Part shown: one piece after another, positions 30,829 to 37,073 of the stretch
How positions within the stretch are numbered: the first letter of the stretch is position 1
Layout of the letters: every line of letters begins with the position of its first letter
From: an uncultured Erysipelotrichaceae bacterium
GTDB taxonomy: Bacteria; Bacillota_I; Bacilli_A; RFN20; CAG-826
Direction of reading: 5' to 3'
Length of the DNA: 37,199 bases
NCBI GenBank assembly: GCA_902794835.1
Contig: CADBIO010000006.1
Span: 1-37,199 of the forward strand
The notes under the pieces: generated by a model
The model's input: only the letters and a program-made list of their open reading frames with translations
What the model was told of the DNA's origin: nothing
The model's database searches: none
Program-made: the position numbers and the translations under genes

Positions 30829-31674
30829 TTATTTAGCCTCCATTTGGGCAAAAAGATTGCACGTCTCTTCGTATTTATGCTTTTCCCAATCACGATAGAT
30901 TCCACCACGGGCTCTCGCTTCGTCGAAATCCACTTCAAATCCATCGAAATCCGGGCCATCAACGCAGGCAAATTTGGTTTTTCCACCCACCGTAAGACGG
31001 CAGCCACCACACATTCCGGTGCCATCGATCATGATTGGGTTCATAGAAACGACGGTTTTGATGTTAAGAGGTTTGGTATAAAGAACGACAAATTTCATCA
31101 TGACGATTGGCCCGATAGCGATGACTTCATCATATTCATTCCCCGCCTCAACGAGTTGTTGCAAGGCATTGACGACGTTGCCATGTTCTCCATAAGAGCC
31201 ATCATCCGTCATCACTTTAAGGACATCGGAACAGGCTTTGAATTCATCTTCAAGGATGACAAGATCTTTGTTGCGATAGCCGATAATCGAATGCACAATC
31301 GCCCCCATTTCATGGAGTTTTTGAGCAATAGGCATGGCGATTGCGGCACCGGCACCACCGCCAATCACACAGACTTTCTTCAAACCTTCAAGTTCTGTCG
31401 GTCTACCTAATGGACCAACGAAATCTTGAATATAATCGCCTGCTTCTTTCTTCCCTAATTTAAAAGTTGTCGAACCGACGATCTGAAAAATGATTTTGAC
31501 GGTTCCTTTTTCCACATCTTCACCAGCGATGGTGAGAGGGATGCGTTCTCCGTTCTCATCGACGCGAAGAATAATGAATTCCCCTGGTTTCGCTTTCGCG
31601 GCGATCTCAGGAGCTTCAATATCCATTTCGATCATAGTCGGATTTAAAACGCGTTTTGAGGCAATTTTATACAT
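30829..31674 (-). CDS. nfnA: NADH-dependent ferredoxin:NADP+ oxidoreductase, small subunit
   Basis: The 281-residue protein has a ferredoxin-reductase-like FAD/NAD(H) module related to PyrK, with FAD-contacting RIPLTIA (45-51) and the nucleotide motif VIGGGAGAA (103-111). A C-terminal [2Fe-2S] site is visible at C222, C225 and C237 with a nearby Asp217 in place of the usual fourth cysteine, as I recall for Thermotoga NfnA. It is 2 nt upstream of nfnB and 23 nt downstream of nadK, with a GGAGG ribosome binding site. A PyrK or sulfide-dehydrogenase role is less likely given the adjoining nfnB and the absence of pyrD. Confidence 0.85.
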   Translation of the reverse strand: MYKIASKRVLNPTMIEMDIEAPEIAAKAKPGEFIILRVDENGERIPLTIAGEDVEKGTVKIIFQIVGSTTFKLGKKEAGDYIQDFVGPLGRPTELEGLKKVCVIGGGAGAAIAMPIAQKLHEMGAIVHSIIGYRNKDLVILEDEFKACSDVLKVMTDDGSYGEHGNVVNALQQLVEAGNEYDEVIAIGPIVMMKFVVLYTKPLNIKTVVSMNPIMIDGTGMCGGCRLTVGGKTKFACVDGPDFDGFEVDFDEARARGGIYRDWEKHKYEETCNLFAQMEAK

Positions 31675-31697
31675 TTCTATCCTCCTCTTGTATAAAG

Positions 31698-32474
31698 CTA
31701 GAAGCCCAATGTTTTTCTAAGTCTTGGCAAGAAAACGTCATCTTCCATCGAGTAGCAAGCCACCTTTTTATTTGACATGGAAATGCTGAATCGACGGGCA
31801 TTCACATTTTTAATCGGAATATTATCCGCTAACAATGTTCCTGGACGATTGTTTCTTTCTTCAAACGTAATCACTCTTTTCTGGTTTAGGATGACGGGCG
31901 AGCCAATGCTTTCATAAGCTTTTGAGCGAACGGCGGCAATTTCTGTTAATTCCATCACATTAAGGTCAGTGTCGATAGCCGCCCCACCGAGGCTACGGTT
32001 ATATCCCATAGAGCCGGTACAGGTGTTGACAATCAACCCCATTCCAAAATAGTGTTCCATTCTTTTCCCGTCTAAATAAACATCGTATTCGACGTTTTTC
32101 ATAAGACCGGAAAGAATAAATTCATTGATGGCATAATGAACGTTTTTCCCATCATTCAGTTGCAAGAGTGAAAAATTCCTAAGTCTCAAAGAGCCTTCTT
32201 TCAACCATTGAATGACCTTAGCGGATTCTTCCAATGAAAATTCGTTGTAATAGCCAATCCGTCCCGTGTTAAAACAAAGAAATTTGACAGAATCAACCAA
32301 AGCGAGATATCGGTGCAAACCAGCTAAAAACGTACCATCTCCACCGATGACGATAACCAATTCTGGCTGATCCTCATCTTTATGAAAGAAAGGGTCGCCT
32401 TCCAAATTGGCCTGCATGGCATTGGCCATATCTTTTGAGAATTCATCATCTCTTTTAATGATAGTGTAGCGCAT
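31698..32474 (-). CDS. nadK: NAD kinase
   Basis: NadK phosphorylates NAD+ to NADP+ with ATP or polyphosphate. The 258-residue product has the GGDGTFL motif at residues 44-50 and the second nucleotide-binding segment NTCTGSMGYNRSLGGAAID. That segment is a divergent form of the usual NTPTGSTAYNKSLGGA, with changes at three of the conserved positions but the fold-defining pattern kept. The gene leads an operon with nfnA and nfnB, so the enzyme that makes NADP+ is co-expressed with the complex that reduces it. No strong ribosome binding site is seen before the ATG at 32472-32474. Confidence 0.88.
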   Translation of the reverse strand: MRYTIIKRDDEFSKDMANAMQANLEGDPFFHKDEDQPELVIVIGGDGTFLAGLHRYLALVDSVKFLCFNTGRIGYYNEFSLEESAKVIQWLKEGSLRLRNFSLLQLNDGKNVHYAINEFILSGLMKNVEYDVYLDGKRMEHYFGMGLIVNTCTGSMGYNRSLGGAAIDTDLNVMELTEIAAVRSKAYESIGSPVILNQKRVITFEERNNRPGTLLADNIPIKNVNARRFSISMSNKKVACYSMEDDVFLPRLRKTLGF

Positions 32475-32538
32475 AGAATGATTGTCTTATCTCTTATTGC
32501 CGAAAGCCTTTGAAGAATAGGGCTTAAATAATGCAAAT

Positions 32539-32566
32539 CGCCAAGCCCCTTTCTCGGAGCTTGGCG
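32539..32566 (-). terminator. Rho-independent terminator after the SDR gene
   Basis: On the minus strand an 11-bp stem with one wobble pair (arms CGCCAAGCTCC / GGGGCTTGGCG, loop GAGAAA) is followed by ATTTGCATTATTT. It lies 21 nt past the SDR stop and 65 nt before nadK. The T-tract is interrupted. Confidence 0.65.
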
Positions 32567-32587
32567 TTTTGAGTTCTGTTAACAAAA

Positions 32588-33379
32588 TTAGATGCAGGTA
32601 TAGCCACCGTCAACGGCAAGGATTTGGCCGGTGACATAGCTGGATTCCTCAGCACCGAGGAAGACCGCGGCAGAATTGAGTTCGCCTGGGTTGCCATATC
32701 TTTGCATTGGAACCGAGTTGTGAGCGAAAGCCTGGAAGAAATCGCTGTCTAGGGTCTCTTGGGTTAATTCGGTGTAGAAATAGCCTGGGCAAATCGCGTT
32801 GACTGTGATTGGGAGACCAGAATGCGCTAATTCGGCGGCTAAACCACGGGTGAAATTAACGACGGCTCCTTTTGAAGTGTGATATGCGATGGTTGGAATG
32901 GCAGTATTGCCAACCAAGCCATAAATTGAGGCGATATTGATGATGCGGCCGAATTTTTGAGCACCGGCATTGATAGCATCTTTCATAACATTTCCGAATG
33001 CCTTGGAAAGTTTGAAGATAGAAGTTAAATCTAATTTGAGGGTGAATTCCCAATCTTCCGGTTTGTAATCGAGAGCTGGTGTGCCAGTACCTCTTTCACC
33101 ACCGGCACAGTTAACCAAGACTTCTACGTGGCCAAATTTTTCTTTGATGGCTTTGACCGCCGCGGCGATGGAGTCGTCATCGGTCACGTCACATTTAACC
33201 GGAAGAACTTCAACGCCATATTTTTCGTTGAGTTCTTTGGCGAGAGATTCAAGTCTCTCGACACGTCTGGCCAATAACGCAAGCGAAGCGCCCTGTTCAG
33301 CGAATCCTTGCGACATTTGGGCACCCAAGCCACTGGATGCTCCAGTAACAACAACGACTTTACCTTTGTAATTGAACAT
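32588..33379 (-). CDS. Short-chain dehydrogenase/reductase (SDR) family oxidoreductase
   Basis: The 263-residue classical SDR has the cofactor motif TGASSGLG at residues 13-20, an NCAGG motif (close to NNAG) and the catalytic YxxxK in IAYHTSKGA. It ends with VTGQILAVDGGYTCI. It is closest in style to gluconate 5-dehydrogenase or 2-deoxygluconate dehydrogenase-type SDRs, but 3-oxoacyl-ACP reductase and other alcohol dehydrogenases share this pattern, so the substrate is left open. An excellent GGAGG ribosome binding site, a TATAAT promoter and a downstream terminator make it a monocistronic unit. Confidence 0.85.
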   Translation of the reverse strand: MFNYKGKVVVVTGASSGLGAQMSQGFAEQGASLALLARRVERLESLAKELNEKYGVEVLPVKCDVTDDDSIAAAVKAIKEKFGHVEVLVNCAGGERGTGTPALDYKPEDWEFTLKLDLTSIFKLSKAFGNVMKDAINAGAQKFGRIINIASIYGLVGNTAIPTIAYHTSKGAVVNFTRGLAAELAHSGLPITVNAICPGYFYTELTQETLDSDFFQAFAHNSVPMQRYGNPGELNSAAVFLGAEESSYVTGQILAVDGGYTCI

Positions 33380-33452
33380 TCTTTTTCCTCCAAGTAGGTA
33401 ATTCGTGTAGCCTTAAGAACGATTACTAAATCATTTTCATGCTAACGGCTCA

Positions 33453-33480
33453 ATTATACCCAATCCAAAGGGTCAAGCAA
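33453..33480 (-). promoter_or_regulatory. SDR gene promoter
   Basis: On the minus strand TATAAT (33453-33458) is preceded after 16 bp by TTGCTT (33475-33480). A leader of about 65 nt ends in the GGAGG ribosome binding site of the SDR gene. Confidence 0.55.
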
Positions 33481-33517
33481 TTTGAAAACGCCGAGAGAAA
33501 GGGAGATTAAAGATTTC

Positions 33518-33533
33518 ATCGAATTAATTCGAT
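33518..33533. promoter_or_regulatory. 16-bp perfect palindrome upstream of the SDR promoter
   Basis: ATCGAATTAATTCGAT is a perfect palindrome lying 38 bp upstream of the putative -35 of the SDR gene and 33 bp beyond the hsp20 terminator. The position suits an activator or a distal operator. No regulator gene is adjacent. Confidence 0.35.
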
Positions 33534-33565
33534 AAATAATTACCGACTTACCAATTAAACAAAAG

Positions 33566-33595
33566 GGAGGGAGCGTTTCCGAAGACGTTCCCTCC
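33566..33595 (-). terminator. Rho-independent terminator after hsp20
   Basis: On the minus strand an 11-bp stem with one wobble pair (arms GGAGGGAACGT / ACGCTCCCTCC) is followed by CTTTTGTTT. It lies 18 nt past the hsp20 stop. Confidence 0.8.
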
Positions 33596-33612
33596 AAGAA
33601 AAGGAGATTCCG

Positions 33613-34041
33613 TTATTCAATCGTGATCTCATGCGTCCTAGCAACTGCTGGAGCTTCTTTTGGAACAAAGAGAGTTAAAACACCATTCTCATATTTTGCG
33701 ACGATGTCCTTCTCTTCAACGTCTCCGACATAATAGGAACGGGAAGAGACGCCAGAGAATCTTTCTCTATGGATGAATTTCGTTTTCTTATCCTCTTTTT
33801 CCAGATGATTTTCAGCCTTGGCTTTGATGGTCAAATAATCATCCGAATAGGAAACACTGATGTCTTTCTTTTCAATGCCAGGAAGTTCGATTTCAAAGGT
33901 GTATCCCTTCTCATCTTCCTTGATGTCGGTCTTCATTTGGAGACCGCGGTTATAACGATCTTCGCTGTAAGTAACTGGGGCGAAGAAATCGAAGAATGGG
34001 TCAAACCATCCATCGTGGTAACGTGCCATTTCATTTTTCAT
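33613..34041 (-). CDS. Hsp20 / alpha-crystallin small heat-shock protein
   Basis: This ATP-independent holdase binds unfolding proteins and keeps them soluble under heat stress. The 142-residue product has a short N-terminal arm rich in aromatic residues (GWFDPFFDFF, residues 11-20) and an alpha-crystallin domain from about 36 to 135. The domain contains FEIELPGIEKKDISV and the closing AKYENGVLTLFVPK, which is the conserved A-x-x-x-n-GVL motif. The ATG at 34039-34041 follows a GGAGG site (34051-34055). Two CIRCE operators flank its TTGACA/TATAAT promoter, so it is expected to be repressed by HrcA and induced by heat. Confidence 0.94.
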   Translation of the reverse strand: MKNEMARYHDGWFDPFFDFFAPVTYSEDRYNRGLQMKTDIKEDEKGYTFEIELPGIEKKDISVSYSDDYLTIKAKAENHLEKEDKKTKFIHRERFSGVSSRSYYVGDVEEKDIVAKYENGVLTLFVPKEAPAVARTHEITIE

Positions 34042-34065
34042 GTGTGTTTACCTCCAATCATTGAT

Positions 34066-34092
34066 TTAGCACTCTTACACTTCAAGTGCTAA
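34066..34092 (-). promoter_or_regulatory. CIRCE operator 1 (HrcA binding site) downstream of the hsp20 -10
   Basis: The sequence TTAGCACTC-N9-AAGTGCTAA matches the CIRCE consensus TTAGCACTC-N9-GAGTGCTAA with one mismatch. It begins 4 bp after the hsp20 -10 box and covers the transcription start region, where bound HrcA would block initiation. Confidence 0.88.
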
Positions 34093-34096
34093 TTAC

Positions 34097-34124
34097 ATTA
34101 TATTTAACCGTTTAGCACTGTCAA
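34097..34124 (-). promoter_or_regulatory. hsp20 promoter
   Basis: On the minus strand a perfect TTGACA (34119-34124) and a perfect TATAAT (34097-34102) are separated by 16 bp. It is the strongest sigma-A-type promoter in the window and lies between two CIRCE elements. Confidence 0.88.
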
Positions 34125-34138
34125 GCGTTTAGTGCTAA
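34112..34138 (-). promoter_or_regulatory. CIRCE operator 2 overlapping the hsp20 -35
   Basis: TTAGCACTG-N9-TAGTGCTAA keeps the CIRCE spacing and 16 of 18 arm positions. The TTGACA -35 lies within it, so HrcA bound here would compete directly with RNA polymerase. Confidence 0.82.
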
Positions 34139-34179
34139 TTTATTTTAAAACATCAGTTTTCATCGAAGAATTATTTTCT

Positions 34180-34539
34180 TTAATATTTCGATTTGCCTAA
34201 AATTTCAATGATTTTGTCCTTTATCATTTTTTGGAAGGCTTTGAAGTCTATCAAGAAAACTGTTCCAGTCGCCTTTGACAGTAAATAATCCATCAAATCC
34301 TCATTCAAGAATTGGCAAATTTCACTGGCACATTCTTCGATTCGCTCCTCGGATTCGTCTTTGTTCTCTGTGATCCCCTTTGCCGTCCTTTTAAATGCGC
34401 GATCTATCTTTTCATGTAGCGCGCTCGCACGATACGTCCCGCTTGCTTGGTATAAATAAGGATAAAGACGCTCATTAATCAGACCATTCAAATAGGAAAA
34501 AAGTTCTGTCTCTGCGCTTTCGAGTTGAATTTGATTCAT
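34180..34539 (-). CDS. Hypothetical protein, 119 residues
   Basis: I do not recognise this gene. The product is predicted to be soluble and mostly helical, acidic in the middle (ENKDESEERIEECASE near 58-73), and has no signal peptide, membrane segment or known motif. The ATG at 34537-34539 is preceded at 8 nt by a GAGGGGG ribosome binding site, which supports real translation. That site is the 3' arm of the hairpin at 34546-34570. It lies between ybaK and the hsp20 promoter region with 52 bp between its stop and the second CIRCE element. No good terminator follows it. Confidence 0.65.
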   Translation of the reverse strand: MNQIQLESAETELFSYLNGLINERLYPYLYQASGTYRASALHEKIDRAFKRTAKGITENKDESEERIEECASEICQFLNEDLMDYLLSKATGTVFLIDFKAFQKMIKDKIIEILGKSKY

Positions 34540-34545
34540 AAGAAA

Positions 34546-34570
34546 ACCCCCTCACTTTAAAAAAGGGGGT
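34546..34570 (-). terminator. Hairpin between ybaK and the small ORF (terminator or ribosome-binding-site lock)
   Basis: On the minus strand ACCCCCT / AGGGGGT form a 7-bp GC-rich stem with an 11-nt A/T-rich loop, followed by TTTTC. It can act as the terminator of the HTH protein-ybaK unit. Its 3' arm is also the ribosome binding site of the next gene, so read-through transcripts would have that site closed. Confidence 0.6.
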
Positions 34571-34592
34571 ATTTGCTAAAAAATGCAGAAAT

Positions 34593-35069
34593 TTAAGCAA
34601 GCAGATCAATGAATATGCCTTTGGTATATTTTTCTAAATCAAAAGGAGACAGCCCAACTTGAAATCCTCTTTTGCCGCCCGAGATATAGATCGTATCGAA
34701 CAATTGGGCAGTTTCATCGATATAGACAGGCATCGCCTTTTTTAAGCCGATTGGTGAGCAACCTCCGTGGACATAACCCGTTAAAGGAAGTAATTTCTTT
34801 TGGGGAATCATCTCAATGAATTTTGAACCTGTTGCTTTGGCGGCCTTTTTTAAGTTCAGGGTCTGATTGACCGGAACCTCAAAAATATAATTCTCATGCC
34901 TCTCATTTTCGCAAACGAGGCTTTTGAACACACATTCAGGATTCTCGCCTAACGCCAATGCAACCTTTTCTCCATCGACCGTGTTTTCGTCATAAAGACG
35001 TTCGATATAAGAAATCCCTGCTTCCTCCAAAAGGCGCATCACATTCGTTTTATTGGGCTTTTTGTCCAT
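34593..35069 (-). CDS. ybaK: Cys-tRNA(Pro)/Cys-tRNA(Cys) deacylase YbaK
   Basis: YbaK is a free-standing editing domain that hydrolyses Cys-tRNA(Pro) mischarged by prolyl-tRNA synthetase. The 158-residue protein has the conserved lysine K49 in CVFKSLV and the GGCSPIG motif (102-108), and its length is typical. The ATG at 35067-35069 lies 20 nt inside the upstream membrane HTH gene and has its own GGAGG site there, so translation is coupled. The pairing with that gene has no obvious functional logic and may be simple compaction. Confidence 0.92.
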   Translation of the reverse strand: MDKKPNKTNVMRLLEEAGISYIERLYDENTVDGEKVALALGENPECVFKSLVCENERHENYIFEVPVNQTLNLKKAAKATGSKFIEMIPQKKLLPLTGYVHGGCSPIGLKKAMPVYIDETAQLFDTIYISGGKRGFQVGLSPFDLEKYTKGIFIDLLA

Positions 35070-35979
35070 AAAGCTGAGCCTCCATTTCTTCCATTTTTCG
35101 AAGATGTTTTAATTTGGCAGAAGGCCAAGAGAACATGGAAATCATCCCCAATATAACCGTTAAAACCGCTAAAACAATAGACACCGCCAAATAGGTGGCG
35201 ATATAGAAAAGAAAAGCGATGAAAAAATTTTTAAGAACCCCTTGGGCATCTCTTTCTGAGACATGACGTGGGAAACTCTTATAACCCATTTTGGCAAAGC
35301 CATAGATTGTCTTAGCAATCCAGTCTGAGCGGATGATCAAGGTATAAACAAGGCTGAAAGCATAATAGCCAAGCACCAAAGAAGCGGCGGCACAAACGTA
35401 AGCAATTCTTGGGTCTGTCGTCAGAAAATAAAGCAAGAAAGCGATAAGTAGACCAGAGCCTAACCCCACGATGCTAGCAATCACGCCACCGATTCTTGCC
35501 TTTGAGAGACGGCGCTCCATTTTATGGTATTTCTCTTCGTGATGAAGCTGGTTCAAGGAGACGATTTCTTGGCAACAATCTTCACAAAAATAGTCATATC
35601 CTTCGTTTTCGGAAGGATCATAATGATATTGGATTTGTTCTTGGCGATGTCCTGTTGTTTTCCTTACACTTCCAATCCCGTATTTATCGTTAGCGTAAAT
35701 TGATTTTCCACAACGAGCACAGACCCCGATTAGTTTTCCGCGCGGTTTGTAAACGCGAATCTGAGTCACCTTTTCTTTCGCATTTTCCTGTTTCAAGGCA
35801 TCCGTCTCAATCCCAAAAATCGTTGCCATTTTATCGAGCATCTCCTCTGATGGCAGGCGTTCTCCTTTTTCCCAAAGAAGAATCAAATCAGAAGATACCG
35901 AAAGAAGCCTTCCCAATTGTTCGCTTGTAAGGCCTTTTTTGTTCCGATAATAATGAATGTTTTTCCCAAGATTGTTCAT
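35050..35979 (-). CDS. Membrane-anchored XRE-type HTH protein with zinc ribbon
   Basis: The 309-residue protein combines three parts. Residues about 3-60 form a Cro/C1-type helix-turn-helix (IHYYRNKKGLTSEQLGRLL, then WEKGERLPSEEML). A treble-clef or zinc-ribbon-like region has C87-x2-C90 and C132-x2-C135 on either side of a polar stretch. Residues about 163-282 contain three or four transmembrane segments, followed by a charged tail. Such an arrangement suggests a membrane-tethered DNA-binding sensor. The ATG at 35977-35979 lacks a clear ribosome binding site; it follows the terminator hairpin of the upstream gene by 11 nt. I do not recognise a named orthologue. Confidence 0.75.
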   Translation of the reverse strand: MNNLGKNIHYYRNKKGLTSEQLGRLLSVSSDLILLWEKGERLPSEEMLDKMATIFGIETDALKQENAKEKVTQIRVYKPRGKLIGVCARCGKSIYANDKYGIGSVRKTTGHRQEQIQYHYDPSENEGYDYFCEDCCQEIVSLNQLHHEEKYHKMERRLSKARIGGVIASIVGLGSGLLIAFLLYFLTTDPRIAYVCAAASLVLGYYAFSLVYTLIIRSDWIAKTIYGFAKMGYKSFPRHVSERDAQGVLKNFFIAFLFYIATYLAVSIVLAVLTVILGMISMFSWPSAKLKHLRKMEEMEAQLYGQKAQ

Positions 35980-35985
35980 GAAGAG

Positions 35986-36010
35986 AAAAAGCCCCGTAGC
36001 TGGGGCCTCT
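35986..36010 (-). terminator. Rho-independent terminator after the 4-TM protein gene
   Basis: On the minus strand the stem GCCCC / GGGGC with loop AGCTAC (35991-36006) is followed by TTTTTCTCTT. It lies 24 nt after the stop of the membrane protein gene and 12 nt before the ATG of the HTH protein. Confidence 0.82.
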
Positions 36011-36029
36011 TTTGATAATTAGATAGAGA

Positions 36030-36518
36030 TTAAGCTTTCTTTGCGAATAAGCCTTTGACACCGAGGAAGAGATCGATGACGCCGGCAACAGCAGCGGCAA
36101 TACCGGCACTCAAATAGCCCCAGCCAAGAGAGACGGTCGCTTCTGGAATACTGCCGACCCACCAATCACCAACCATAATGGGAGAAAGGAAGAAAAGAAG
36201 CGCGCTGATCAAAGCAAGAGCTCCGGCAAGGAAATTGAAGAAGGCGCCGACCTTCCCTCCGAAGAATCCTGTGATGGTTCCCACAAGACCGAAGAAGGCA
36301 GCAATCAACAATAAGACAAACCAGGCAATCATGCCGCCGTGCGGGTCATTCAAGAGAAGCGCATCGTTCCCCAAGACAAAATCATAACCGGCAGCGGGTT
36401 CGGCTTTGGTGCCGATGTTGGCGATTAACCCAGTTCCGAGAGGCAATAATAAGGCCGCTCCAATCGCAAGAATCGCAATGATACTCAAGATTCCAGGCAA
36501 TAATGAATTCTTTTTCAT
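36030..36518 (-). CDS. Small polytopic membrane protein, unknown function
   Basis: The 162-residue product (from the ATG at 36516-36518, preceded by a GAGGAAA ribosome binding site) has four hydrophobic segments: about residues 8-30, 65-85, 90-115 and 135-155. The loop after the first segment (GTKAEPAAGYDFVLGND) is probably extracytoplasmic. The C-terminus is short and basic (GLFAKKA). An upstream extension to 36545 is rejected because it runs through the ribosome binding site. I do not recognise a family. It is transcribed alone and closed by a terminator. Confidence 0.7.
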   Translation of the reverse strand: MKKNSLLPGILSIIAILAIGAALLLPLGTGLIANIGTKAEPAAGYDFVLGNDALLLNDPHGGMIAWFVLLLIAAFFGLVGTITGFFGGKVGAFFNFLAGALALISALLFFLSPIMVGDWWVGSIPEATVSLGWGYLSAGIAAAVAGVIDLFLGVKGLFAKKA

Positions 36519-36591
36519 AGTCGTTTCCTCAAAATAGACAAGCATAATATTACTAGCCTAATTTATTTTGTTCAAGCAAAGCCGAAACGAG

Positions 36592-36609
36592 CTGAATATT
36601 CATATTCAG
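36592..36609. promoter_or_regulatory. 18-bp inverted repeat upstream of the 4-TM gene
   Basis: CTGAATAT-TC-ATATTCAG has perfect 8-bp arms and lies 74 bp upstream of the membrane protein ATG. It could be an operator; no binding protein can be named. Confidence 0.3.
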
Positions 36610-36986
36610 GTAAGCAATGGTAAAACAAACAGGAAAAGACAGTTTTCTTTTTTGACTTAGTTTTCCTGATTAGCTTTTAGAATAATGATTTAAATCGAGG
36701 CTAAAAACGTTTTTTTGGTTGACTATTTTTCTTAATCAATAATATTGGTCCTTATTGAATTATAATAGAGCACGCGTTAACTGTATGACTTATTATCCTG
36801 CTTTGTTTTGTTTTTTTGTATTGACGTTATTTAAAACATCACCATATTGATGTCTTGATTATCCATAAATACCATCCATTTTCTCAGTTCAAACATTTTC
36901 AATTTTTCTTACAAAAACCCGATTTTTTCTTTTTGCGTTTGCTTTACACGGAAACTTACTTTGTCTTTTAAAGTACTTCTTGTATT

Positions 36987-36992
36987 TATAAT
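36987..36992 (+). promoter_or_regulatory. -10 box candidate for the terminal lipoprotein gene
   Basis: A perfect TATAAT lies 81 nt upstream of the lipoprotein ATG. No -35 at standard spacing is convincing, so the assignment is tentative. Confidence 0.4.
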
Positions 36993-37073
36993 ACGAACGT
37001 GAAAAAAAATCATTGAAATTTGTTCTTTGTGGTGTATGGTAATCCTTGACTTTATTAAGGAGGGCTCATTCTT

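Larger units (their letters stand above)
36519..37073. other. AT-rich 555-bp intergenic region, no gene seen
   Basis: No convincing ORF or RNA gene is visible between the divergent membrane protein and lipoprotein genes. The region is clearly more AT-rich than its surroundings. It holds an inverted repeat CTGAATAT-TC-ATATTCAG at 36592-36609 and an inverted pair CAGGAAAA / TTTTCCTG at 36630-36637 and 36661-36668. A -10-like TATAAT is at 36987-36992. It may hold control sequences for the lipoprotein at 37074. Confidence 0.5.

Noticed and set aside
36855-36870. Replication origin in the AT-rich region near the window end
   Set aside because: One DnaA-box-like TTATCCATA is present, but there is no cluster of boxes and no dnaA or dnaN gene nearby.
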